Of a stretch of 64,000 nucleotides of DNA, positions 40,492 through 50,612 are shown piece by piece. Numbering within the stretch: the first letter of the stretch is position 1; each line of letters opens with the position of its first letter. The DNA lies in contig NZ_CP066059.1 in NCBI RefSeq assembly GCF_016127915.1, forward strand, positions 248,001 through 312,000. Reading direction: 5' to 3'. A program made the position numbers and the translations under genes. The notes under the pieces were generated by a model. That model did not search any database, had not been told where the DNA came from, and was given only the letters and a program-made list of their open reading frames with translations. Origin of the DNA: Streptococcus oralis. GTDB taxonomy: Bacteria; Bacillota; Bacilli; Lactobacillales; Streptococcaceae.

Positions 40492-42054
40492 ATGAGCAAC
40501 ATTTCAACTGATTTGCAAGATGTCGAAAAAATCATCGTGCTGGACTATGGTAGCCAATACAACCAGCTGATTTCACGCCGTATTCGTGAAATTGGTGTTT
40601 TTTCAGAGCTAAAAAGTCATAAAATCTCAGCCGCAGAGGTTCGTGCGATTAACCCTGTAGGGATCATCCTCTCTGGTGGACCAAACTCTGTATACGAAGA
40701 TGGTTCATTTGATATTGACTCAGAAATTTTTGAACTTGGCATTCCAATTTTGGGAATCTGCTATGGTATGCAACTTTTAACTCATAAACTTGGAGGAAAA
40801 GTTGTCCCTGCAGGTGATGCTGGTAACCGCGAGTATGGCCAATCACCACTTACCCATACCACTTCTGCCCTCTTTGAAGGAACTCCTGAAGAACAGATTG
40901 TTTTGATGAGCCATGGCGATGCTGTAACAGAAATTCCTGCTGATTTTGTTCGTACTGGAACTTCTGCTGACTGTCCTTATGCAGCTATTGAAAATCCAGA
41001 CAAACATATCTACGGTATCCAATTCCACCCAGAGGTTCGCCATTCTGTCTATGGAAATGATATCCTTCGCAACTTTGCTCTTAATATCTGTAAGGCTAAA
41101 GGCGACTGGTCAATGGACAACTTTATCGATATGCAGATCAAGAAAATCCGTGAAACTGTAGGTGACAAGCGTGTTCTTCTCGGTCTATCAGGTGGTGTTG
41201 ACTCTTCTGTTGTTGGAGTTCTTCTCCAAAAAGCGATCGGTGATCAATTAATCTGTATCTTTGTAGACCACGGTCTTCTCCGTAAAGGGGAAGCTGACCA
41301 AGTTATGGACATGCTTGGTGGTAAGTTTGGTTTGAATATCGTCAAAGCAGACGCTGCAAAACGCTTCCTTGACAAACTTGCAGGTGTTTCTGATCCTGAG
41401 CAAAAACGTAAAATTATCGGTAACGAATTTGTTTATGTCTTTGATGACGAAGCAAGCAAGCTAAAAGATGTAAAATTCCTTGCTCAAGGAACGCTTTACA
41501 CTGACGTGATTGAGTCTGGTACAGATACTGCTCAAACCATCAAATCACACCACAATGTTGGTGGTCTTCCAGAAGACATGCAGTTTGAATTAATTGAACC
41601 ATTGAACACTCTTTATAAAGACGAAGTCCGTGCCCTTGGTACAGAACTTGGTATGCCAGACCACATTGTATGGCGCCAACCATTCCCAGGACCAGGACTT
41701 GCTATCCGTGTCATGGGTGAAATCACTGAAGAAAAACTAGAAACTGTTCGTGAGTCTGATGCTATCCTTCGTGAAGAAATCGCTAAAGCTGGTCTTGACC
41801 GCGATATCTGGCAATACTTCACTGTCAACACAGGCGTTCGTTCAGTCGGTGTTATGGGTGATGGTCGTACTTATGACTACACCATCGCCATTCGTGCCAT
41901 CACCTCTATCGATGGTATGACAGCTGACTTTGCCAAGATTCCTTGGGAAGTCCTTCAAAAGATTTCTGTACGGATCGTAAACGAAGTGGACCACGTTAAC
42001 CGCATCGTCTACGATATTACAAGTAAACCACCAGCAACCGTTGAGTGGGAATAG
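40492..42054 (+). CDS. guaA: GMP synthase (glutamine-hydrolysing)
   Basis: Converts XMP to GMP. The 520-residue protein has a class I glutamine amidotransferase domain ([10 protein letters not shown] with the nucleophile Cys; GIQFHPEV with the His) and an ATP pyrophosphatase domain ([18 protein letters not shown]-loop), then a dimerisation domain ending [18 protein letters not shown] precedes the ATG. No riboswitch is visible in the short leader. Confidence 0.97.
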   Translation: MSNISTDLQDVEKIIVLDYGSQYNQLISRRIREIGVFSELKSHKISAAEVRAINPVGIILSGGPNSVYEDGSFDIDSEIFELGIPILGICYGMQLLTHKLGGKVVPAGDAGNREYGQSPLTHTTSALFEGTPEEQIVLMSHGDAVTEIPADFVRTGTSADCPYAAIENPDKHIYGIQFHPEVRHSVYGNDILRNFALNICKAKGDWSMDNFIDMQIKKIRETVGDKRVLLGLSGGVDSSVVGVLLQKAIGDQLICIFVDHGLLRKGEADQVMDMLGGKFGLNIVKADAAKRFLDKLAGVSDPEQKRKIIGNEFVYVFDDEASKLKDVKFLAQGTLYTDVIESGTDTAQTIKSHHNVGGLPEDMQFELIEPLNTLYKDEVRALGTELGMPDHIVWRQPFPGPGLAIRVMGEITEEKLETVRESDAILREEIAKAGLDRDIWQYFTVNTGVRSVGVMGDGRTYDYTIAIRAITSIDGMTADFAKIPWEVLQKISVRIVNEVDHVNRIVYDITSKPPATVEWE

Positions 42055-42071
42055 ACCACAATCAAACACAA

Positions 42072-42105
42072 AAGAACTCTGAATCGGATTCAGAGTTCTT
42101 TTTAT
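42072..42105 (+). terminator. guaA terminator
   Basis: AAGAACTCTGAATC-GGATTCAGAGTTCTT followed by TTTATT. Confidence 0.88.
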
Positions 42106-42109
42106 TAAT

Positions 42110-42138
42110 AAGGAAAGCACTTCTGCTTTCCTTTTTTA
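42110..42138. terminator. Second, shared terminator between guaA and ffh
   Basis: AAGGAAAGCA-CTTC-TGCTTTCCTT then TTTTTA; it can also end the minus-strand ffh transcript. Confidence 0.78.
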
Positions 42139-43707
42139 TTTGCGTTTTTTCTTCGCTTTTTTCATTTTGTTGGCCATGCGTTTCATAGACTGTTTCATAG
42201 CAAATTCACCGATTTTACCTTTGAGTCCGCCACCAAACATCTGGCTCATATCTGGCATGCCTGCGCCTCCAAGAGCTGACATATCTGGCATGCCACCTTG
42301 TCCCATCATGCCTTCAAGGGCAGACATATCCATTCCTCCCATATTTGGCATATTTTTAGGAAGGTTATTCGGATTAATTCCCATTTGCTTCATCATCTTG
42401 TTCATATCCCCAGACATGACACCTTGCATGAGCTGTTTGGCCTGGTTAAAGTCCTTGATAAATTTATTGACTTCAACAAAGGTATTTCCAGAACCTGCAG
42501 CGATACGACGGCGACGACTTGGATTTAACAAATCAGGATTTTCACGCTCCTCAGGAGTCATCGAAGACACGATGGCACGTTTACGCGCAATCTGACGTTC
42601 ATCCACCTTCATGTTTTGAAGTGCTGGATTGTTAGCCATACCTGGAATCATCTTGAGCAAGTCTTCCATTGGTCCCATATTTTGCACCTGATCCAATTGA
42701 TCAATGAAATCATTGAAATCAAAGGTGTTTTCGCGCATCTTCTCAGCCATTTCAAGAGCTTTTTGCTCATCGTATTCTTGAGAGGCTTTCTCGATCAAGG
42801 TCAGCATATCCCCCATACCAAGGATACGGCTAGACATACGGTCTGGGTGGAAGGTTTCAATATCTGTAATCTTTTCACCCGTACCAGTGAACTTGATAGG
42901 TTTACCAGTGATGTGGCGAACAGACAAAGCCGCACCACCACGAGTGTCCCCATCAATCTTGGTAAGGATGACACCAGTTACTTCCAACTGAGCATTAAAC
43001 TCACGGGCAACATTAGCCGCTTCCTGACCGATCATGGCATCAATGACAAGGAGGATTTCGTTTGGTTGAGCCAGTGCTTTAACATCACGAAGCTCATTCA
43101 TGAGAAGTTCATCGATTTGTAAACGCCCTGCCGTATCAATCAAGACATAGTCGTTGTGATTGGCCTGTGCTTGCTCCAAACCTTGGCGAACAATCTCAAC
43201 AGCTGGTACTTCTGTTCCAAGCGCAAAGACAGGAACATCAATTTGTTTTCCAAGTGTTTTCAACTGATCGATGGCTGCTGGACGATAGATATCCGCTGCA
43301 ATCATCAAAGGACGTGCATTTTCTTCCTTCTTGAGTTTATTAGCCAGCTTACCTGCAAAGGTGGTTTTACCAGCCCCTTGCAAACCGACCATCATGATAA
43401 TGGTTGGAATTTTTGGTGACTTGATAATTTCTGCCGTATCGGAACCTAAAACAGCTGTCAATTCCTCATCAACGATTTTGATAATCTGTTGGGCTGGATT
43501 GAGGGTATCAATGACCTCGTGTCCGACTGCACGTTCACGAACCTTCTTGATAAAGTCCTTTACAACAGGCAAAGCAACGTCGGCTTCTAGCAAGGCCAAA
43601 CGAATCTCTTTGGTTGCTTCCTGGACATCAGCCTCAGAAATTTTTCCTTTTTTACGTAGATTTTTAAAGACGTTCTGTAAACGTTCTGTTAAACTTTCAA
43701 ATGCCAT
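42136..43707 (-). CDS. ffh: Signal recognition particle protein Ffh
   Basis: A 523-residue SRP54 GTPase: N domain, G domain with MVGLQGAGKTTFAGKLA (G1), DTAGRLQID and TKIDGDTRGGAAL, and a methionine-rich M domain after about residue 330 that binds 4.5S RNA and signal sequences. The C-terminal tail is long and rich in Met and Gly (GGMDMSALEGMMGQGGMPDM-like). Ribosome-binding site TAGGAG. Third gene of ylxM-small gene-ffh. Confidence 0.97.
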   Translation of the reverse strand: MAFESLTERLQNVFKNLRKKGKISEADVQEATKEIRLALLEADVALPVVKDFIKKVRERAVGHEVIDTLNPAQQIIKIVDEELTAVLGSDTAEIIKSPKIPTIIMMVGLQGAGKTTFAGKLANKLKKEENARPLMIAADIYRPAAIDQLKTLGKQIDVPVFALGTEVPAVEIVRQGLEQAQANHNDYVLIDTAGRLQIDELLMNELRDVKALAQPNEILLVIDAMIGQEAANVAREFNAQLEVTGVILTKIDGDTRGGAALSVRHITGKPIKFTGTGEKITDIETFHPDRMSSRILGMGDMLTLIEKASQEYDEQKALEMAEKMRENTFDFNDFIDQLDQVQNMGPMEDLLKMIPGMANNPALQNMKVDERQIARKRAIVSSMTPEERENPDLLNPSRRRRIAAGSGNTFVEVNKFIKDFNQAKQLMQGVMSGDMNKMMKQMGINPNNLPKNMPNMGGMDMSALEGMMGQGGMPDMSALGGAGMPDMSQMFGGGLKGKIGEFAMKQSMKRMANKMKKAKKKRK

Positions 43708-43726
43708 TTTTTTCTCCTATGTTTCA

Positions 43727-43942
43727 TTAATTCGGTGGAAAACGTCCAAAATCTTGTAAACAAACAAGTTCTTCTGGAGTGACTTCTTTCATTATCTCAT
43801 TTGGATATCCCCAACAGCTAAATCCCTCTTGAAGAGCTCGAGAGATAGAATCAGACGAGAGGATTTGTAGCCTTGTTGGAAAAGGAGTCTCAGCAGCTAA
43901 TAGTTTACAGGGTATACCTTTGTAGATGACTATACTCCCCAT
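43727..43942 (-). CDS. Small conserved-looking protein between ylxM and ffh
   Basis: A 71-residue protein I do not recognise. It starts MGSIVIYKGIPCKLLAAETP, is moderately hydrophobic at the N terminus, contains a GFSCWGYPNEIM segment, and ends FGRFPPN. It begins 2 nt after the ylxM stop, with GAGAG as a plausible ribosome-binding site, and ends 19 nt before ffh, so the frame is tightly packed in an operon, which supports it being translated. Function unknown; a link to SRP is only positional. Confidence 0.68.
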   Translation of the reverse strand: MGSIVIYKGIPCKLLAAETPFPTRLQILSSDSISRALQEGFSCWGYPNEIMKEVTPEELVCLQDFGRFPPN

Positions 43943-43944
43943 AC

Positions 43945-44277
43945 TTACTCTCTATTATCAATGCTTGTTAAAATTTCTATCTGCTCCTGCAGAAAGTCAT
44001 CCTTGGGATAACGCTCCAAGATCTGGTCAAAAATCTGACTTCGGACAATGTAGTCCGAATACATGTGCAGTTTCATCTCATAATCTTCTAGAATCTTTTC
44101 CGTACGCTTGATATTATCATAAACAGCCTGACGACTGACACCGAACTCCTCAGCAATCTCAGCAAGACTATAATCATCAGCATAATAGAGTTCAATATAG
44201 TTCATCTGCTTGTCTGTCAAAAGCGCCGCATAAAATTCAAAAAGGGCGTTCATACGATTGGTTTTTTCGATTTCCAT
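43945..44277 (-). CDS. ylxM: YlxM-type SRP-associated DNA-binding-like protein
   Basis: A 110-residue UPF0122/YlxM protein with a helix-turn-helix [21 protein letters not shown] in the middle. In streptococci YlxM interacts with SRP components and modulates their GTPase activity. The start [13 protein letters not shown] is the one conserved in relatives, yet no ribosome-binding site precedes it, and the promoter -10 ends 7 nt upstream. Confidence 0.9.
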
Positions 44278-44284
44278 AACCTTT

Positions 44285-44293
44285 ATTATACCA
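44285..44293 (-). promoter_or_regulatory. ylxM promoter, extended -10, adjacent to the start codon
   Basis: Minus strand TGG-TATAAT (TATAAT at 44285-44290). Only 7 nt lie between it and the ATG at 44277, predicting a leaderless or nearly leaderless mRNA. Confidence 0.7.
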
Positions 44294-44343
44294 AAAAAAC
44301 GATTATACTGCTAGAGTAGAAGCACTTCAAATAGACTAAGAAG

Positions 44344-44376
44344 AAAAAAAGAACCTTGCAAGGCAAGATTCTTTTA
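44344..44376 (-). terminator. tuf terminator
   Basis: Minus strand AAAGAATCTTGC-CTT-GCAAGGTTCTTT followed by TTTTC. Confidence 0.85.
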
Positions 44377-44418
44377 GTGTCTGACTTAAATAATTGTTCT
44401 TCTGGGAACTTAATCGAA

Positions 44419-45615
<1,197 letters not shown>

Positions 45616-45686
45616 TTGAGTAAAAGCCTCCAATAAAATATATTTTATAGATAGACAGTAGGCAATACAGTCTAACTTTCCTTACT

Positions 45687-45714
45687 ATTTTATCAAATTT
45701 CTGCTAAATTGCAA
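45687..45714 (-). promoter_or_regulatory. tuf promoter
   Basis: Minus strand: TTGCAA (45709-45714), 16-nt spacer ending TGA, TAAAAT (45687-45692). Confidence 0.7.
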
Positions 45715-45828
45715 GTGTTTTACACATATTTTGTGAATTAATCTAAATCTTATCAAATCCTCTTCTTTTGCTTCTTTATGGCAATATGAAATCAAACTTC
45801 TCTTTGTTTGGAAGATAATATTTTCATC

Positions 45829-45853
45829 AAAAAAATCAGGTTTCCCTGATTTT
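45829..45853 (-). terminator. Terminator of the second AI-2E-family gene
   Basis: Minus strand AAAATCAGG-GAAA-CCTGATTTT followed by TTTGATG; the 5' arm includes the end of the reading frame. Confidence 0.78.
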
Positions 45854-46961
45854 AATTTGATTCTGTTTTTTCCAGTTCCTTAGCTTCTTTATGGTTTTCA
45901 TACAATTTCGCTAGGAACTTAGTAATTTCTTTAAAAATAGAGTAAGTAGGTACTGCTACGACCATTCCTATAACACCGTAGATATTACTTGACAGTAAGA
46001 GGAGCACTAAGATCGTAATCGGGTGTACCTTCATAACTCCTCCAACGATACGTGGATAGAGAACATTTCCATCAATCTGCTGAATAATAAGCATATAAGC
46101 AACCGCAATCAACATGCGATGAGGATCCGTGAACACATTCGCAATCACCATTGGAATCAAGCCAATACTTGGACCAACATAAGGAATCAAATTTGCGATT
46201 CCAGAGAAAATAGCAAAAACAAGGGCATACTTTAATCCGATAACACTATAGCCAATATAGGCTAAACATCCAATAATAACCGCATCAATCGCAATTCCAC
46301 TGATATAGCGCGCTATGGTTGTATTGAGATTGGTTAAAAGGCTAGAAAGATTCAATTTGTCATGTTTTAAGACGGTACGTTCCAACATTGGTAGCAATTT
46401 ATGACCATCCAACAAGAAATAAATCAAGAATACAGGAGTCATAATGAGAATCAGCACCGTACTAAACAAGGCTGAAAGAACGCTTCCTAAACTGTTGCTG
46501 ACGCTATTAAGGATATTCTGGAGGATATCCACATAGGAGAGATTCAGTTGTTGAATTGTTTGTTGAATATCAATATTTTGGAAGACGGGATTCATGGACA
46601 AATCGATGATCAAATCTTGTAGTCTACTATAGATGTTTTGACTAGAAATAATCAAGCTGGTCAACTGATTAATCAAAATCGGCAAGAGATAAACGACCCC
46701 TACAACGATAGCACCAATCAAGGCACAAAGAGTGACCAAGACACCAATTAGACGATTGATCTTACATCTCTTTTCTAAGAAAGTCACGACTGGATTTGTA
46801 ATGTAGTAAAAAAATCCACCAAGTAAAAATGGAATCATAATGGTATTCACAACCGTCACGAAGGGAGTAATGATGGCTCCCATTTCTCTCCAAAGATAGA
46901 AAATCAATGTTAACAATAAAATTTCAGCTGTCCAAAAAAATAATTTGTTTCTACGGAACAT
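45852..46961 (-). CDS. AI-2E/PerM-family membrane protein (second copy)
   Basis: A 369-residue homologue of the gene at 28984-30150, with IMIPFLLGGFFYYITNPVVTFLE and GIANLIPYVGPSIGLIPMVIANV motifs and about eight hydrophobic segments. It stands alone between tuf and dacA with its own extended -10 promoter (TGG-TAAAAT near 46982) and AAGGAGG site. Substrate unknown. Confidence 0.85.
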   Translation of the reverse strand: MFRRNKLFFWTAEILLLTLIFYLWREMGAIITPFVTVVNTIMIPFLLGGFFYYITNPVVTFLEKRCKINRLIGVLVTLCALIGAIVVGVVYLLPILINQLTSLIISSQNIYSRLQDLIIDLSMNPVFQNIDIQQTIQQLNLSYVDILQNILNSVSNSLGSVLSALFSTVLILIMTPVFLIYFLLDGHKLLPMLERTVLKHDKLNLSSLLTNLNTTIARYISGIAIDAVIIGCLAYIGYSVIGLKYALVFAIFSGIANLIPYVGPSIGLIPMVIANVFTDPHRMLIAVAYMLIIQQIDGNVLYPRIVGGVMKVHPITILVLLLLSSNIYGVIGMVVAVPTYSIFKEITKFLAKLYENHKEAKELEKTESN

Positions 46962-47047
46962 AGGTATCCTCCTTCTCTCTATTTTACCATATTTCTGAAA
47001 AAGATAAGATGGCTTTAGTAAAAAAGCGAGAATATTTTTTTTCTTTA

Positions 47048-47056
47048 TGATAAAAT
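47048..47056 (+). promoter_or_regulatory. dacA promoter, extended -10, adjacent to the start codon
   Basis: TGA-TAAAAT (TAAAAT at 47051-47056). Only 9 nt separate it from the ATG at 47066, and the interval AAAGCTAAT has at most a weak AAAG. Confidence 0.65.
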
Positions 47057-47065
47057 AAAGCTAAT

Positions 47066-48307
47066 ATGAAAAAAATAATTTTATCTTTTATGACACTGTT
47101 GGTTTTTGGAACAACTTCTACTGTTTCTGCTCAGGAGTTTGATGTTGCTGCTAAACATGCCATTGCCGTCGAGGCTACAACTGGAAAAATCCTCTATGAA
47201 AAAGATGCAAATCAGCCTGTAGAAATTGCTTCTATTACCAAACTGGTTACAGTTTATTTGGTCTATGAAGCCTTGGAACAAGGAACTATCAGCCTGTCTA
47301 CACCTGTTGATATTTCGGACTATCCTTACAAACTTACAACTAATTCTGAGGCGAGTAACGTCCCTATGGAAGCTCGAAATTATACTGTTGAACAACTATT
47401 AGAGGCTACAATGGTATCCAGCGCGAACAGTGCTGCGATTGCGCTAGCAGAAAAGATTGCTGGTTCTGAGAAAGACTTTGTAGACAAGATGAGGGCTAAA
47501 CTTCTTGAATGGGGAATTCAAGATGCAACTATTGTAAACACTACTGGTTTAAATAATGAGACCCTTGGCGATAATATCTATCCTGGTTCAAAGAAAGACG
47601 ATGAAAACAAGTTGAGTGCCTACGATGTTGCAATCGTCGCTCGTAACCTCATCCGAGATTATCCTCAAGTTTTGGAAATCACCAAAAAGCCAACTTCTAC
47701 CTTTGCAGGGCTTGAAATCCACTCAACCAACTATATGTTGGAGGGAATGCCTGCCTATCGTGGTGGTATCGATGGACTAAAGACAGGTACTACTGATAAA
47801 GCTGGCGCTTCATTCGTTGGAACAACTGTTGAGAAAGGGATGCGTATTATTACGGTTGTTTTGAATGCAGATCAACAAGATACCAACCCTTATGCGCGTT
47901 TTACTGCAACTTCTGCACTTTTAGATTATATTTCTGCAAACTTTGCCTTAAAAACTGTCGTTCAGAAAGGTGAAGCCTACAACGATAGTAAAGTAACAGT
48001 TCTGGATGGTAAAGAAGATAATGTGACAGCTGTCGCTAAGTCAGATATTTCCATCGTCCAACGCATCGGAAGCGGTACTACACCAGCCCTCCAATTCACA
48101 CCGAAATCAACATCAGAAATGGCTCCATTGGAAGAAGGCAAGGTTGTTGGTACTCTGACCTATGATGATCAGGATTTGGTCGGCCAGGGCTATCTCACTT
48201 CCGACAAACCATCTTTTGAAATGGTTTCTGAAAAGAAAGTAGAAAAAGCCTTCTTTTTGAAGGTTTGGTGGAATCAATTTATCCGCTTTATCAATGAAAA
48301 ACTATAA
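47066..48307 (+). CDS. dacA: D-alanyl-D-alanine carboxypeptidase DacA (PBP3)
   Basis: A 413-residue exported class C low-molecular-weight PBP that trims pentapeptides. It has a signal peptide (1 to about 22, ...VSAQE), SITK at 56-59 with the catalytic Ser56, SAN at 119-121, KTGT at 239-242, a C-terminal beta domain, and a terminal amphipathic stretch (FFLKVWWNQFIRFIN) that holds it to the membrane. All positions agree with pneumococcal PBP3. It is divergent from the AI-2E-family gene and lacks a normal ribosome-binding site. Confidence 0.95.
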   Translation: MKKIILSFMTLLVFGTTSTVSAQEFDVAAKHAIAVEATTGKILYEKDANQPVEIASITKLVTVYLVYEALEQGTISLSTPVDISDYPYKLTTNSEASNVPMEARNYTVEQLLEATMVSSANSAAIALAEKIAGSEKDFVDKMRAKLLEWGIQDATIVNTTGLNNETLGDNIYPGSKKDDENKLSAYDVAIVARNLIRDYPQVLEITKKPTSTFAGLEIHSTNYMLEGMPAYRGGIDGLKTGTTDKAGASFVGTTVEKGMRIITVVLNADQQDTNPYARFTATSALLDYISANFALKTVVQKGEAYNDSKVTVLDGKEDNVTAVAKSDISIVQRIGSGTTPALQFTPKSTSEMAPLEEGKVVGTLTYDDQDLVGQGYLTSDKPSFEMVSEKKVEKAFFLKVWWNQFIRFINEKL

Positions 48308-48334
48308 AAAAATCGCGAATAATCGCGATTTTTT
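48306..48334. terminator. Bidirectional terminator between dacA and the thioredoxin lipoprotein
   Basis: AAAAAATCGCG-AATAAT-CGCGATTTTTT. Confidence 0.9.
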
Positions 48335-48336
48335 CT

Positions 48337-48882
48337 TTATTTCATTTCTTTAAATGCTGCTTCTGCATCAGCGTTGCTAATAGCACCAAATTGGATTTTT
48401 CCGATTTTACCTTGACTGTCAATCAAGTATTCCGTTGGAATACTACGAATTTGGTAGGCTTGGAAGGTAGTTGCTTGCGTATCATATAGAACTGGAATAT
48501 CCTTGTATCCTTGTTCTTGATACCATTTTGGAAAGTCTTGAACTGTTTTTTCACCTTGTAGACCTGGTGCAATGACACTCAATATTTCAAAGTCTCGATC
48601 TTGTTTGGCAGCTAATTCCATCAGCTCGGGCATGCTTTTTTTACATGGTCCGCACCAAGAGGCCCAGAATTTCAAATAGACCTTTTTCCCTTTATAGTCT
48701 GATAACTTCACTTCTTTACCATCCATAGACTGCAAGGTGAAGTCTGGCGCATCCTTACCAACTGCGATTTGTTGTACTGCAGGTTGTTTTGGACTGCTTG
48801 TCTGTTTGGTTTCTTTTTCACCACAGGCAATCAACAAGAATAGAGACATGAGGCTCAATCCAGCAAAAATAACTTTTTTCAT
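48337..48882 (-). CDS. Extracytoplasmic thioredoxin-like lipoprotein (Etrx type)
   Basis: A 181-residue TlpA/ResA-like protein. Lipoprotein signal ends LIACG; the thioredoxin domain has WASWCGPCKK, with redox cysteines in a CGPC motif, and the cis-proline loop SIPTEYLI. It is paired with ccdA, which supplies electrons from the cytosol. In pneumococcus two such lipoproteins keep surface methionine sulfoxide reductase active; no msrAB gene adjoins this one, so it resembles the Etrx2-CcdA2 pair. The ATG at 48882 has AGGAG 5 nt upstream. Confidence 0.88.
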   Translation of the reverse strand: MKKVIFAGLSLMSLFLLIACGEKETKQTSSPKQPAVQQIAVGKDAPDFTLQSMDGKEVKLSDYKGKKVYLKFWASWCGPCKKSMPELMELAAKQDRDFEILSVIAPGLQGEKTVQDFPKWYQEQGYKDIPVLYDTQATTFQAYQIRSIPTEYLIDSQGKIGKIQFGAISNADAEAAFKEMK

Positions 48883-48901
48883 TTTTTCTCCTTTTATCCA
48901 A

Positions 48902-49609
48902 TTATCCAAGAATTCCTGACAAGGCATTTAATTGCCCTAGCATTAATAATAATCCCATCAAAACAATCAAAGCTCCCCCGATTTTTTTTAGTAGGATCAT
49001 ATGGGGTTTTAATTTACTAAAATAGGGCATAATCCAGCCCGAAGCCAAGGCCAAAACAATGAAAGGAAGGGCCATTCCCAATGTGTAAACTAAGGTTAGT
49101 AAGGCTCCTTGCCAAGCACCACTGCCACCTGAAGCTGCTAGGGCCAATACTGAACTTAAGACTGGTCCGATACAAGGGGTCCAACCAAAACTAAAGGTTA
49201 TCCCAAGTAAAAAGGCTGACAGATAGTGATTAGACTTGGATTGTTTGAAGGTGACTGTCTTTTGAACCTCCAGTTTATTGAAATGCAAGATTTCCATCTG
49301 GTGAAGCCCTAAAAGAATAATGACTATGCCCATAGCATAACGAAACCAGTCTGCATAGAGCATGTGCCCTAGGAATCCAGCTCCAAATCCTAAAATAAAG
49401 AAAATGAGGGAGATTCCTGCAATAAAGCACAAGGTCCGAATTAAGCCTGACCATGCAACGTCTCTTCCAAAAAAGCGAAAGCTTTTCGAATTTCCCTGAT
49501 CATCCAGTAAAATACCAGCATAGACAGGTAGCAAAGGAAAGATGCAGGGTGAAAAGAAGGACAGGATACCTGCAAAAAAAACAGATACTAGAAATATAAT
49601 CGACTCCAA
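48902..49609 (-). CDS. ccdA: CcdA-type thiol electron transporter
   Basis: A 235-residue membrane protein with six helices. Two cysteine motifs, FFSPCIFPLLP and WTPCIGPVL, are the redox pair that carries electrons from cytosolic thioredoxin to outside partners. The start is TTG at 49609 with AGTAGG upstream; no in-frame ATG lies near. The lipoprotein gene follows after 19 nt. Confidence 0.9.
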   Translation of the reverse strand: MESIIFLVSVFFAGILSFFSPCIFPLLPVYAGILLDDQGNSKSFRFFGRDVAWSGLIRTLCFIAGISLIFFILGFGAGFLGHMLYADWFRYAMGIVIILLGLHQMEILHFNKLEVQKTVTFKQSKSNHYLSAFLLGITFSFGWTPCIGPVLSSVLALAASGGSGAWQGALLTLVYTLGMALPFIVLALASGWIMPYFSKLKPHMILLKKIGGALIVLMGLLLMLGQLNALSGILG

Positions 49610-49710
49610 CGAATTACCTACTTTCTCAAAATTCTAATCCTATTTTACTACAAAAGGATAAATTTGTAAGAAGTCTGCTACGCTTGTTTATTTTGACTAA
49701 ATTTGACACA

Positions 49711-49738
49711 AAAAAAGGAGCTAAGCTCCCTTTTTTTT
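49711..49738 (-). terminator. Terminator of the murZ-map operon
   Basis: Minus strand AAAAGGGAGCT-TAGCTCCTTTT followed by TTTG; overlaps the map stop codon. Confidence 0.82.
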
Positions 49739-50597
49739 AATACGTTCCTTCTTCGCCTTGGCTAGTCAAGATAACTGGACCGTCTTTGGTAATCACGAAC
49801 TGGTGTTCATATTGGCAAGACAGGCCGCCATCTATAGTCTTATGAGCCCAGCCAGTCTTCATATCTGTATCAATTTCCCAGTCTCCAGTATTGATCATGG
49901 GTTCAATGGTTAGTACCATTCCTTCACGGAGACGGAGTCCACGGCCTGCAATACCGTAGTTAGGAACCATTGGCTCTTCGTGCATAGTTGGACCAACACC
50001 ATGACCAACCAAATCACGAACGACACCGTAACCGCGACTTTCAGCGTATTCTTGAATGGCTGCACCGATATCACCGATACGATTGCCAACAACTGCTTGC
50101 TCAATTCCTACATACATAGCTTCCTTGGTTACGTCCATAAGGTTTTTCACTTCTTCAGACGGTGTACCAACCGCATAAGCCCAACATGAGTCAGCTAAAC
50201 CACCAGTATAACTTTGGGTGTATTTTTTCATTTGCTCAACATTGTTGAAGTTGAGTTTAGAGACATTGAGGTCGGATTTGGCAATCGGACCACCCAGTAC
50301 CATGTCAACCTTGAGCAAATCGCCATCTTTCAAGATGTAATGACGTGGAAAAGCATGAGCTACTTCGTCGTTGAGAGAGCAACAAGTGGCATAGGGGTAA
50401 TCCATGACAGCACCATCCACACCAATCTGTAAAGGAAGGAAATTCTCCTCTTTACAACGTCGACGAACGTACTCTTCAACTTCCCACATATCCACGCCTG
50501 GCTTAATCAAATCACGTAAGCCGATATGGATACTTGCTAGGAAATCACCAGCCTTGTCCATGGCTTCGATTTCACGTGCTGATTTTAAAGTTATCAT
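49737..50597 (-). CDS. map: Methionine aminopeptidase
   Basis: A 286-residue type I enzyme removing N-terminal Met. Metal ligands are visible in DGDLLKVDMVLGG, KSDLNVSKLNF, VGHGVGPTMHEEP, TIEPMI and YEHQFVIT. It is longer than the classical 250-residue form because of a C-terminal and internal extension usual in streptococci. Last gene of murZ-GNAT-CBS-map, 15 nt after its neighbour. Confidence 0.94.
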   Translation of the reverse strand: MITLKSAREIEAMDKAGDFLASIHIGLRDLIKPGVDMWEVEEYVRRRCKEENFLPLQIGVDGAVMDYPYATCCSLNDEVAHAFPRHYILKDGDLLKVDMVLGGPIAKSDLNVSKLNFNNVEQMKKYTQSYTGGLADSCWAYAVGTPSEEVKNLMDVTKEAMYVGIEQAVVGNRIGDIGAAIQEYAESRGYGVVRDLVGHGVGPTMHEEPMVPNYGIAGRGLRLREGMVLTIEPMINTGDWEIDTDMKTGWAHKTIDGGLSCQYEHQFVITKDGPVILTSQGEEGTY

Positions 50598-50612
50598 TTT
50601 TTCTCCTAGATT

